From contig CM114271.1 in NCBI GenBank assembly GCA_050084515.1, forward strand, positions 51,646,001 through 51,710,000: 64,000 nucleotides of DNA, in the 5' to 3' direction. The stretch comes from Blasia pusilla. Its lineage: Eukaryota; Marchantiophyta; Marchantiopsida; Blasiales. Shown piece by piece: positions 9,955-20,454 of this stretch. Both the position numbers and the translations under genes were made by a program. The notes under the pieces were generated by a model. That model was given only the letters and a program-made list of their open reading frames with translations. It was not told the origin of the DNA and searched no databases. Each line of letters begins with the position of its first letter. The stretch's first letter is position 1.

Positions 9955-11235
9955 ACTTGAGATAATACACTTGAATGTCAGGGGAATGTTGAGCGTGTGG
10001 GGTGGAACGAAAGGAGGGGACGTCATGGGGATCTATAAAACTCTAGCAATTTGATTGGCAATTAAGGGATATGAGATGATCCAAGCGCCATTATCGAGAG
10101 TGTCGGGAGAGTTGGGGATCGCCATGGCGATTCCACGTGGACTACAAATGAGGACGGTGAATGTGGACCCGTGCTTCATTCTGGTATCAATAAAACTGGG
10201 GCGGCAAGATGGGGTGATCGGCATTGTATACATTCCTGGTCGTAGAGCAGAAGATTAGGCATGACACAAGGGAATAGAGAGGCTAGGGCACGCGATATCC
10301 AGAGTATTCGCTAACTCTCCAAGACGACGAGTGGTATTGGTAGGGGATTTCAACACTAGATTATCCATGGCCTTGTCCTTGGGTCTGAAGATGCATGAGC
10401 ACCTCAGATGTTTTTCGGAGGCAAGAGAACCAAGATCATATTACAAATGGATGAGACCAAGGAATGAGACACTACCCTCCCTTGAGCCATACTCAGAGCT
10501 AGACATAGTCATAGCGTCAAAAATTGTGATTCGTGCCTTAAAACTCTCGAGAGTTCTCCATGAGGTCAACATAAGCCCAAACCATAGACCCATTTGGGTG
10601 GAAGTCAAAGAAGAGGCCCACTCACAGATACAAGAAAAGCAAGGTTTCCACATGGACGTGGAGCAACTAAAGAAGATAGACCTGATCATGCTGATGCAAG
10701 ATGGCAAGGATTGAGTATAGTGAACTCATGAGCTAAATGAAGAAAATTACCACAAGTTGGTGTCTCACGAGGAACCAAGTAGAGGAGAGGCAACATAAAC
10801 AAGACTCGTGTCGGAGAAACCTACTCCACAGATTGAGACACATGCAAGAGAGAGGGGGAGCATGGAGAATGGCGGATGAATGAATCGTGGAGACTATGAA
10901 GGAACTAAAGAAAAGCATTCAAAAAAAGACCCTAGAAGGTTCTAGAGAAGGCTCAAGGAGGGGACACAAAAACTCACACAAGGAGATATGGAGAAGTTTT
11001 GGAGTTGGGCCAAAAGATTCAGGGCTACCCTGCCAGAGGAAACCGAAAGAAGAGAAGCCCAACCAAAAGTGATGCCAGATGGCGAGATGCTGTTTGAGGA
11101 CCACCAAATTGTTGCAACATGGGAGACTATAGTAAGGAAGTAGTTCACGGCAGCGAGAGGAGCAGACGAGGATAAGTGGAAGAGAAGGCAAGAGAATACA
11201 AGATATAGAATCAAGGTAACACAGAAATGGTCATC
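9955..11235 (+). pseudogene. LINE (non-LTR) remnant: APE endonuclease region
   Basis: Plus-strand frames spell the apurinic-type endonuclease of a plant L1-like ORF2. The N-terminal HLNVRGM block lies near 9,970. GIVYIPG lies near 10,220, where LINEs have the (N/V)YxP block. VLVGDFNTRL lies at about 10,333-10,370, and the distal SPNHRPIWVEV, equivalent to SDHxPI, near 10,575. The linker continues to about 11,235, with basic Gln-rich text but no reverse-transcriptase motifs. Several stops break the frame, for example at 10,256 and 10,712. It is a 5'-truncated, 3'-incomplete fossil; no poly-A tail was found. Confidence 0.7.
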
Positions 11236-11249
11236 TCCGAAAAAGTATA

Positions 11250-11755
11250 GACATGTTGCCCGATTACCCCTGGCCCGCATCCAAGCTCGCCCTTGGAGCC
11301 CGCCAAGCTTGTAGTGAGCACCTAGGCTAGCCAAGCCCGCACCCATTTTGTGGCCCGTAGCCAGGCCTGTAGGGTGGGACCATGCCCACATATATACGGC
11401 CTACACATGGCGGGTTGGGCCCCCATTAGGTGGGCTGGCGAGCTCGGAGGAGCAGGCCACAAAATGGTTGCGAGCTTGGCTAGCCCAGTTGCCCGCTACG
11501 AGCACGGGTGTGGGCTGCGGGTATCCAAGCCTGCACAGACATATCCGTCCTAGGGACGGACATAAGTCCACGAACATGGACATGTCCCCTGACACGGGCT
11601 TTGTCCGTGTGCAACCTTGATAGAATGGGTGCATGCTTGTCCAACCCGGGTCTACATTATGGACTCGGCCGGGTCTAGTGCGGGCGGGGGACCCAATGGG
11701 CATGTCCGTCCCATGGACGGACTCGTCTCTTTCCATGCAACCTTGCTCTAAAGCT
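11250..11755. repeat. GC-rich palindrome-rich stretch
   Basis: GCCCG/CGGGC words recur on both strands. Two short perfect inverted repeats occur: TCCGTCC-TAG-GGACGGA near 11,550 and GTCCGTCC-CAT-GGACGGAC near 11,705. A compositionally similar stretch lies at 48,170-48,480. It may be a non-autonomous DNA transposon or fold-back element. Open frames on either strand (for example 11,401-11,769) look like by-products of the composition. Confidence 0.45.
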
Positions 11756-11999
11756 ACTTCTAGAATCATTATCTGGGGTCGAGGTGGTTCATGAATATCT
11801 ATGTGTATAGATTACAACTTAGGATGCTTCATTTCAATTATTGGTAGTCCTTGCTTCTCCATTGGCTTTGGATCTAGGAATTTTCATGTTTCTTCTATGT
11901 TAACAAAAGCGCCACCTTTTTTTTTTTAAAAATCGGCACTTCAACAAGAAACTAAATTTTTCTTAATTTTATAATGGCACACTGAACAAATAAAAAGCC

Positions 12000-12840
12000 A
12001 AATTGGAAGCCAAAGGCTATGAATAACAATATGGCATCGATTATGAGGAGATATTTTGCTGTGCTGCAAAGATGGTGACTAGAAGAATAGTTGTTGCAGT
12101 TGTAGTAAGTAAGAAGTGGAGACTATATCACATGTTTATCAAGAGTACCTTCTTGAATGGAGATCTATATGAAGAGGTATACATGACTCAACCACCTAGA
12201 TATGAGCTTCCAGACTTTCCATTCCGCATATGCTAGTTACAGAAAGCTCTATTCGGGCTCAAACAAGCTCCAAGAGTTGGATATGGCAAGATTACATACG
12301 TTCTACAAGAGTTAGACTTTAGGGTTTATGATTTTGATTCCTGATTGCATGTCTTGAAAGAATAACGCCATATGGTTATCATTGTGTTGTATGTTGGCAA
12401 CCTCTTGATTACTGGGAATAATGAGGATATGGTACAATAAGTCAAGCTAAAGTCACTGGCAGAATTTGATATGAAGGACTTAGGAACATTCAAGTACTTC
12501 CTTGTTATTGAGTTTATTAGGGTTGGATAGAGCATTTTGTTATTACAACAAAAATATACTCTTCACATGCTTTCAAAATATGATATGACGGCTTGTAAGC
12601 CAATCTCTACACCATTGGATCAAAATGTGAAGCTAAGAATGGATGAAAGAAATTTTCTTGCATATTCTAATATCTACATACACATGATTGAAAGTTTGAT
12701 CGATTTCACTATAACCAAGCCCAACTTAAGCTACGCAGTTGGCCTAGTAAGCTAGTTTCTGCAAGCACCTCAAAAACCTCATCTTGATGCTTTGAAGAGG
12801 ATTATGCGGTATGTGAAATTTTCTGTTCAATTTGGGCTTC
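12000..12840 (+). pseudogene. Ty1/copia reverse transcriptase remnant
   Basis: Copia-type RT is recognisable on the plus strand. LEAKGYEQ and GIDYEEIF open it, followed by STFLNGDLYEEVYMTQPP, ALFGLKQAPR, the degraded catalytic box YVGNLLITG (normally YVDDLLI), DMKDLGTFKYFL, and LDALKRIMRYVK at the end. The first catalytic block reads MFIKSTFLNG instead of MDVKSAFLNG, so its Asp is lost as well. Several stops interrupt it. The frame stops near 12,840 and the matching downstream part resumes at about 13,877. Confidence 0.8.
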
Positions 12841-12844
12841 AATT

Positions 12845-13876
12845 TGAACTTTCTCTAAGTTTACAAATATAGTTTAAAACTCATCTAAATATTTCAAAAT
12901 AAGGGTTTGTTTGGTGATTATATAATCTCATATGGCAAAGTAATTTTATTATTGGCACATTATTTTGTAATGGTCAAATAAGACCAAATTCTACATCATA
13001 GCATCAATAGGTTTGGATTATATATTTTATCACCATGGTAAAGTTTTAACTTCACATTTCAGCCAAATGGTAATAAGATAGGTTTGTCATTTTGAATATC
13101 AAATTCATCCATAATTTTGGACCCTAACAAGTTTATTAAAAGTATATTAATATTGAAGTAGAAGTGTATCTCTTTCATCTTTCATAAATCAAATAAATTC
13201 TTGAACTTATTCAAGTCTTTTAACTGAAATTATGTTTGCAATTTATCGTGCGCATACATATCGCTACACAAGATACATCGTTGGTCACATCTACACCACA
13301 CAACACCAATCTTCCCCACACACGGGTAGATCCACACACTCTTTACATAGTAGTATAATAAAGAGCAATAAAAACGGCACATCCGGCCTAAGACTCCACT
13401 CCTCAATCTACATCGGCATATCAAGCCTCGTCCACCCTGCGCTATCAAGGAATCCGGACGCTAGCACCCTAGTCCTATCTCACACACATACAAGAGAGGT
13501 ACTCCAACGGCCCAACATGAGAAAGATGGCTTGGGAAAGCCATCTTCCTCCCTTATATAGGGTTGGGAAGAGCCAAAAGGCTCTTCCCTTAAAAATAGCT
13601 ATCCTCTTGGTAACTTGCGCACACAGGTTACAAGAGGAGGGTGACCTGGTCAACAAGTCACCCGATTGTGAAAGACCTCAACAGGAAAGTTTTCAGAAAC
13701 AATGTTTCCGACATAACTAACCTATCCTCAACCTCATCCGATATCGTGGGAAAAAGTTACACTCAAGACAGTTCGTTGGCTCCTACGCCCTATCCATGAT
13801 AGATCTCGGCCTATCGGCTACTCAGATGTGATAAATTCCACTATGATATCTACTATTAGTTACTCTCTCCAAGGGA
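12845..13876. mobile_element. Insertion inside copia remnant, LTR-like
   Basis: About 1.03 kb separates two collinear parts of one copia pol gene, so it is an insertion. Its right half (13,228-13,870) has the look of an LTR: a TATA-like CTTATATAGGG at 13,551-13,562, two perfect hairpins around it, and a CACATCGCTACACAA-like opening also found at about 34,755. The left half (12,845-13,225) is AT-rich with nothing recognised. No coding domain is present. Exact ends and a target-site duplication were not resolved. Confidence 0.5.
13523..13588. promoter_or_regulatory. Two perfect hairpins flanking a TATA box
   Basis: Hairpin 1 (13,523-13,546) has arms AAGATGGCTT and AAGCCATCTT with a 4-base loop. 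Hairpin 2 (13,565-13,588) has arms GGGAAGAGCC and GGCTCTTCCC with an AAAA loop. A TATATA element lies between them, near 13,554. Such structure around the TATA box fits an LTR promoter/R region. Function is inferred only. Confidence 0.55.
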
Positions 13877-14800
13877 TTCATAGATGTTGATTAGGCTAGA
13901 GGCGTGTTTGGTAAACGTTCCACATCGAGTCATTTCTTTACCTTGGAAAGTGCACTTATAAGTTGGGCTTTACAGAAGCAACCCACAGTTGTTTTATCTT
14001 CAACGGAGGGTTAAGTACAGAGAAGCAACCAATGCAATATGTGAGGTGGTGTGGCTCTATTGATTACTTGCTGAATTGGTAGTAGTAACTTAGGATCTAG
14101 TGTAATATATGCAAATAATATTATTAGCATCAAGCTTGTTAATAACCATGTGTTTCAGGCTCAATCAAAGCATGTTGAGATGCACTATTACTTTATCAAA
14201 GAGAAAGTGCTTGCAATGAGTCCAAAAAATATGACGAAATCATTGAAATATGTTAAAACTCTTGGAGATATAAAGTGGCCTAGTCTAGCTTCAATGGAAC
14301 TTGAACATGGAGATAACTCAACATACGATATTGTACTATCGCTTCGGCTCCCAAATATTTCACTACTTAAGAAATTAAGGTTTTTAACCTATTTTCTTTA
14401 TTTGTATTTATTGAAAAAATTACGAGGGTTGCGCATCCAGGCCGCGCATCCTAATGCAACATAGGGTAAGATAATCCTAGTAACACTACTCCATAAACCA
14501 CCTACGTCATATTACTATGACTTCTTTGACGTCTAAGTCGAAACCATCAATCTAGACTTTTCCTCACACAAGGGGGAAAAATAGATGAATGGTGCACAAC
14601 AAGAAGTGGATGTTGAGAATCCAACAGTTGCATGAGAAATCAATCTTGTGTATATATGTACAGATCAAAAAATCCTTGATATCTTCACAAAGTCATTGTT
14701 TAGAGATAAGGTTTGAGATGTTTAGAAACGATTTAGGTATTATAGATATTGATATGAGCTTGAGTATTGAAGACAGAGTTATAGTCAAGCTCATCGAACA
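13877..14800 (+). pseudogene. Ty1/copia RNase H and 3' end, with a 407-bp insertion
   Basis: The copia pol C-terminus reads ALISWALQKQPTVVLSSTEG near 13,950-14,010, followed by HVEMHYYFIKEKVLA at about 14,170-14,212. After an insertion it resumes with a block read as EINLVYICTDQ-like text and FEMFRNDLGIIDIDMS to about 14,760. Then comes a GAGTATTGAAGA sequence matching the LTR start after the second copy at 37.7-38.1 kb. It is collinear with the RT remnant upstream. Stops are frequent. The closing DIDMS block is followed at once by LTR sequence, as is usual in copia elements. Confidence 0.75.
14221..14627. mobile_element. 407-bp insertion flanked by a 9-10-bp direct repeat
   Basis: Compared with the uninterrupted copia copy at 37,910-37,990, this copy holds extra sequence bounded by TTGCAATGAG (14,211-14,220) and TTGCATGAG (14,628-14,636). 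A 9-10-base duplication is the size made by Mutator-like transposons. Terminal inverted repeats are not evident, so the class is unproven. Confidence 0.5.
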
Positions 14801-15440
14801 CCCGAACTGCTACATTTGATACTCACACGAAATTGGAAAGCTTAATCTTAGTTAGTTTGCCAAGATCTTAGAAGCTTAATCTTGGTTAGTTGGCAATCCA
14901 ATTTGAGGAAAATTATTCACTCAAAATTTTTTGCTCTACTCTACTTAAAACCCATGATGTAGGTGATGTGAAAGAGGCCCTACAAACTTTTAAGGAAATT
15001 ACAAGCGTATGTCAAAAGAAAAATCAAATTATTCGCAAACAGGGATATGATACCATATCTTCAAGATTTCCATATATCAAAATTATGGCATGTGCTCACA
15101 CTCCAATAAGGTAATCTATAAAGGCACAACTTCCGCTTCATTCCAGATCTAGTGCAAGGTATCCCACCCCGCCACACACCATTAGCCAATCCATATATGT
15201 TATAGTATGGGATGTCACTATTTTTAATCTACTTGGGTTGCTAACTTTCCTAGAACCTACAAACCTTATACGTATCCATATAAAAGTCTAACGACCCTCA
15301 TCTCTTCACACGAGTTGACACTCCTATTTATCCACAACACAAAATCCCTCCATATGGTGAATAACTCTTCCACATGTAGCTTAAGTTACATATCTAGAAG
15401 AAGAGAATTCTTTGGCCTTTGGTGATGATTTCATCAACTC
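14801..15440. other. Copia LTR remnant and unassigned spacer
   Basis: About 14,765-14,900 resembles the copia LTR start seen at 38,103-38,190, including GAACTGCTACATTT and GGAAAGCTTAATCTT, and carries a short local duplication of the AAGCTTAATCTT block. The rest has no recognised feature. Confidence 0.45.
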
Positions 15441-16441
15441 CTTCCCATAATTCATCATGCTGATCGCCCTAGAATTATCTTAGCCACTTTTAAGAGATCA
15501 ATCCTTTGGTCTTATGTAAGAGTGATGAAGTTGGAAACAAACATGAGAGTTCAAAGGTTAGAAGGTCAAATGCATGCTTAACAACGAGAATTTGCCAATT
15601 GGTTATTGGAGGTGGAAGAGGGTTAATCACCTTTGTACTCAGAATTAGGAGATGATATTATTGTAACTAAAAGTAAGACGGTTAGTGATCTTATTGATAC
15701 CATGTATGGAAGTGATCCTCACTAGTTTTTGGACATAAAATTCTAGGGAAATTTGGCACTTTTGACACCAATAAATAGAGATATTGACGATATAACTACT
15801 GAGGTTACGTCGCGATTCCTTGGAGAAGTAATATTTTTTCCCACAAGGGACCTTTTTTATTTTTTCCAAAATCATGCAGGTTGAAAATATCTCCTTCCAT
15901 ATTTCTCGTGTTTTCTACATGAGTATATTTACCTAAGCGTTGACTCTATTCCAAATGAGGGAATGGGTCATATATATCCGACAGAATTCTTGAACACATG
16001 CTTGCCTTCAGGTCTACCTCCTCATCATTTTTGTTTGAAGATTGGAGCACTGATCATGTTTTTATGAAATATGAATGGTTCAAAGGACAAGCCAATAATA
16101 CTCGATTAGTGATTCAAGGATTTATGTGCCATTTCATAGATGCGGAAATTAAGATATGGAAAACTATTGGGGATGAATTTTTCATTACACGTATCCCATT
16201 CATTCTATGTGACTCCGGTTTATATTTTGATCTACGTAGATTTCAATTTCCTATTCATCCAAACTTTGCTATGACGATTAATAAATCTCAAGGCCAAACA
16301 TTACAAAAGGTTGGCATTTATTTTCCTACTCCAGTATTTTCTCACGATCGATTATATGTAGCATTATCTAGAGTAGGCCAAAAAATTTCCATCCACATTA
16401 TGATAGGAAATAATACACCACCAACTAAAAGAGTTCACTAA
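15441..16441 (+). pseudogene. Helitron PIF1-like helicase, C-terminal part
   Basis: This is the C-terminal part of the Helitron helicase, a PIF1-family superfamily 1 helicase fused to a HUH replicase in intact elements. Early blocks are ATFKRSILWSYVRVMKLETN and EFANWLLEVEEG with stops. They are followed by a YPTEFLNT/PSGLPPHH block near 15,975-16,025. The long open part (15,998-16,441) has NNTRLVIQGF, ITRIPFILCDSG, QFPIHPNFAMTINKSQGQT and FSHDRLYVALSRV, which are the conserved helicase motifs V and VI. The N-terminal replicase and Walker A region are not adjacent, so only a piece survives. Confidence 0.8.
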
Positions 16442-16444
16442 ACA

Positions 16445-18580
16445 AAATGTTGTATACAAAGGGATTCTTCACTAAATAAAATTTTTATACCTATGCATCA
16501 AAGAGGCACCTTACTAGTGTGTATAATGCATGCACCGAGTATGAGCAAAGTGTTAGGTGGTTATTTAACCAAATATATTATTTGTAGTTGATTGTGAGGT
16601 CTCATGCTACAAAACCCCAAAGATTTAGAACTTGGAAGGATCAACCCTAGAATCAAGGTGGAATGTTATAGTTCACCAACATAAGTGGCCAAGCTTAATA
16701 CAATAATCGTGTCAAGCCATTCGAGGACATTCCATCGACCGCAAGACCTAGCCCACACGGTGAGGCTCTGCTTGCCAGTCCAAGTATGTGCTCTCCACGT
16801 GCAAGTAGTTTGGAGAGTCCACCACCAAGCATATGATATCTTTAGTTAACTAGTGGCATCCATGCTATATCATCAAATCTACCAATGATGGTACTCAATA
16901 GATATGCAACAATCATAGAATGATGGGGAATCAACGAATAACCTTTCAAGGCACATCTCCTTGAGTATCTTCTCAATGTCGAGTGGCTCAACAATATGGG
17001 AAAATACTCAAACATGATTCTTGTCCACAATATAAGAAGTGGTCGCAAGGGCATGCATATATAACCTCATAGTCTAGTCCCATATGGCTCAATAATTATC
17101 CCCCGACTCTAGATCAACTCGGTTGATCTAGAGTTGGGGGAAGTGTCCCCCTCTAATAGTATTTAATCATGCAATGGGAAACATAATTCATCCATGGATA
17201 CGATCAAAATAGATAATTGCTCCTACAAGTTCAGAAGAAGAAAGATAGTAGTCGTGTGAGATGTTTGAGCACCATTATATCATGGAACTAACTAGTGCAT
17301 CCTCCTCCAAACAATCCCCTAGCCCATTGGTCTTGGGCCTCGGGGACAAAAAAATGGTCTTGGAGGAAATCCTCCATGCCATCATCAAGGACTCATACAT
17401 TACCTCCTTAGCACATTCTTCATTACTCTCATCCTTATACTCATATCCACCATTATAAGCTTCCAAGTCGCACCTCGATGGAGACGTTGACCCCGATGTT
17501 CCTTTCTGCCTCTAGCTCATCCTCTAAGAAGGAAAAAAGGGCATCCCCTTCCATTCATGCGCATGGCATGAGGTGTGAATAATGCACATGGAGGAGGAAA
17601 AGGTACTCATCTCCCTAGCACATCGTATCGATCTATGACTACTAGACTAGCCCTAATTTCTCTAACATGTAGGGTAGTACAAGATGTGGAGGAGGAGCCC
17701 TAGGTATGGATATTGGCTACATTAGCACCCAAAAAAGGACCCATGGGTACCATATGGAGATCCACAAAGAAAAGTAGTTGGACCAACATCCTTTGTTGGA
17801 GGCACAACGTTCATCTCACACGTTAAGGAGGGACACACTCCTTCAGTCATGGAGGAGAGGACAAACTTTGTGATGCCTTCGTAAGTATGAAGTATCATTT
17901 ATCTTTTAGTGCCTTTTTAGGGAAAGTCAATTCATATTATAGAATACATAACTAGGTATGTGGGTGCCTTATGTAATTTACAAGATATGGAGAGTTCCCA
18001 ACTCCTCATGTTCTCAATGATGTGCGGCAGAGTAAAAAGACTAGAGATGACATCTTATCCAACCAAGATATTTTAGCATCCAAGGTGAGTTCTTGAAATT
18101 TTAATACTCATGTAATGTCTTCGAAATTTTTATTTTCAACAAAGTTAATAATTATACTTTCCGTTTATAGTGCAACATATGTCATATCGCAATGATGTTG
18201 AGTTGGATTAGGACTAAATAAAAAATACATGTGTTGGCGTTGACCATCTCAGACCTGTATATAGGAATAGATCATCTTGTTGGAGGAGAGAACCATTTGG
18301 GTGATGGCTCCCACCATGCGGATGACAAGATTCACCATACAAAGCATCTAGCCCCTCTAAGGCAAAATAGAAGATCCTTATGAGATAGTGCTCCCAATGG
18401 ATGTTATGGGCCTATCCCTAGAAGGCGTTGTCGTAAGGGATTGAGTGGTTACTAGTAGATAGTTGTAGATAATGTGGAACCCATTGGGTCGTTTGTGGGA
18501 AATGGACTTTCTACATGTCGAATATGGTTTTGCATGCATGGCATATTAGATCTACATCAACAAAGTAGAAAGGATTAGCA
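16445..18580. other. Unassigned intergenic sequence with a strong hairpin
   Basis: No domain was recognised in either strand. A near-perfect 19-bp hairpin lies at 17,100-17,140. The short open frames have neither homology nor codon character that I can support. Confidence 0.4.
17100..17140. repeat. Near-perfect 19-bp hairpin
   Basis: The left arm CCCCCGACTCTAGATCAAC and right arm GTTGATCTAGAGTTGGGGG pair with one mismatch across the 3-base loop TCG. Flanking text (a second CCCCC run just after) suggests an LTR or DNA-transposon end, but no partner copy was found. Confidence 0.7.
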
Positions 18581-18586
18581 ACACGA

Positions 18587-19219
18587 GTGTCCATTTATTT
18601 TAATCTTCATAGAGAGATTTTTATTCTTGCATCATGCTTAATAATAATCATTGCTTGTGTGATTGGAATGCTAAATCTATGGAATAATATTTTTAACATT
18701 TTTGGGGGGAATTTTTTAATTTTCATAGAAATAGCTAGGGGAAATAAAAAATTTCAGTCACATGCAAGTCACAACCGTAATGATGCCAAAAAAATTCAAG
18801 TCCAATATATGCAAGTTCATTGTGGGTCTATAGCAAGCAAATTGTGCATCTACACTGCAAGTATAATCAAACAGAAATTTGGGGCCACGTTGGAGCTGCA
18901 ATTTGCGAGTGAGATTCATATTCATGCGAGTCAGTTGCATGTACAAAACTTGCAGCATTGCAATAGTAATATGGCTCCAATACGTCAGTGCGGGGCTCTT
19001 GAGACTCGAAAAATTGCTCAAAATTTAATAGTGTTTGCTTTGAACTTGAACTTGAACTTGAACCTGGGTTCAAACCTTTTAGGTTTGGAACCTATTTGCA
19101 ACCTTGTAGCATCTGGTTTCCTTTCTTTCTCCAACTCTCTAGACTTGGATCATCGTCCACTAGTTGAATCGCCATATCAATGGTTTTCTTTAGCTTCTCA
19201 AGCTTGGTTGTCAAAGTAG
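18587..19219 (+). other. 210-codon open frame, probably not a gene
   Basis: This is the longest plus-strand frame in the area. It has a hydrophobic start (about residues 10-45) and then low-complexity Asn-Leu repeats that come from a GAACTT hexamer repeat near 19,040-19,070. I recognise no family. AT-rich transposon-laden surroundings and overlapping frames on the other strand argue against a real gene. It may be a chance frame in decayed element sequence. Confidence 0.2.
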
Positions 19220-20120
19220 CATTCTTTTCCCTCAATTTCCTTTCCTTTTCAACTTTGGAGGCATGGCCTCCACAACGTTGAAGACTTGATTAGCATCCAA
19301 TATATCGCCAATCATTACCAACATCTCCTATAACTAAGTAATGATGCTAGAAATGGAGGCCCCAAGGTGCATTGCCACAACATAGTCCTCATTTGAGTTG
19401 CTTGATGATGGGGTGCTAAACACTCGCTCATTTATGTGGTGAGCACCACCAATCTAGCTCTACAGTAATCTAGTCCTTACAAAAATTTTGATATCATGTG
19501 ATAGTATATGCTTTCAAATTCAAGAAGGCCTTGACTCCCCACTTGGCTGTAGGAACTTGGTAAGTTCCAAAAAAATTCTCGACTATAGTCAACCATTGAT
19601 TGAGGCATTGAATATCCATCTCAACCTTATAAACAGGGTAATTCCCTCCTCTTATCTTCCAACTCGTACGATACCAATGTTCAGCTACAAGCCTTCATAG
19701 TCCATATAGGTTTGTGGTTGGTCCTTCAACGCCTTGAAAATGATGCGTTGAAGCTTGTGGGCAGTTGGATCCCTATGACTCCCCTCCAAGCAACTTTGTT
19801 GTGACGAAGTTACGAGCTTCGAATTTTAAAACTCGAGGGTTCAAGAAGTTCAAAATTTATGACCTACACCACCTTGCTTTACAACATTGTAGACAATATA
19901 GCTTTACTCACAAATGTAGGAAGTTTGCAAAGATGAAAATATTTTTGTGTCTCAAAAAATATTTGCACTTTTACAAAGGTCATAAATTTGATGCAATACA
20001 AACTACAACATAGTAGACATCATAAACTATATTGTGGTGTCTAATCCTCCTTGGAAAAGGAAGGAAAACCTAACTTACATGATGGGAGGTGTACCAATCG
20101 CATCATCTATATTATTATTG

Positions 20121-20450
20121 GAAAGTGCCTTCTCGATTTGCAAACACCTCACAGTTTGACATATGACAACTGGATAACAAGAAAATATTTCACATGCTAC
20201 AAGCAGCAGAAAAAAAATTGAATTTGTGTAACATCATTAGTCCTTTCACTCATGTCCCCTCCTTTAACGACCCGGAGGAAGGATTACTCAAATTTACATT
20301 ATTATGGGAGAGTGCCTTCTTGAATAGCAAACACCTTTATGTCGGACACGTGACAATTGGACAGCAAAAAAATATTACACATGCTGCGAGCAACAAGGAA
20401 AAAAATGTGAATTTGCACGTAATATCACGGGTTATACTCTAACTCTTCAA
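20121..20450. repeat. Tandem duplication, period 187 bp
   Basis: The block from about 20,121 (GTGCCTTCTCGATTTGCAAA) reappears from 20,308 (GTGCCTTCTTGAATAGCAAA). It continues in step through the GACAACTGGATAACAAGAAA / GACAATTGGACAGCAAAAAA blocks and CACATGCTACAAGCAGCA / CACATGCTGCGAGCAACA. The units are clearly diverged. Nothing coding is supported. Confidence 0.75.
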
Positions 20451-20454
20451 ACAA

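Noticed and set aside
16842-17054. Copia or gypsy fragment on the minus strand
   Set aside because: Some words looked familiar, but no ordered set of motifs could be found in any frame.
18587-19219. 210-residue frame with hydrophobic start as a possible membrane protein gene
   Set aside because: Its middle is a hexamer repeat artefact, no family is recognisable, and frames on the other strand are equally long. Kept only as a low-confidence entry.
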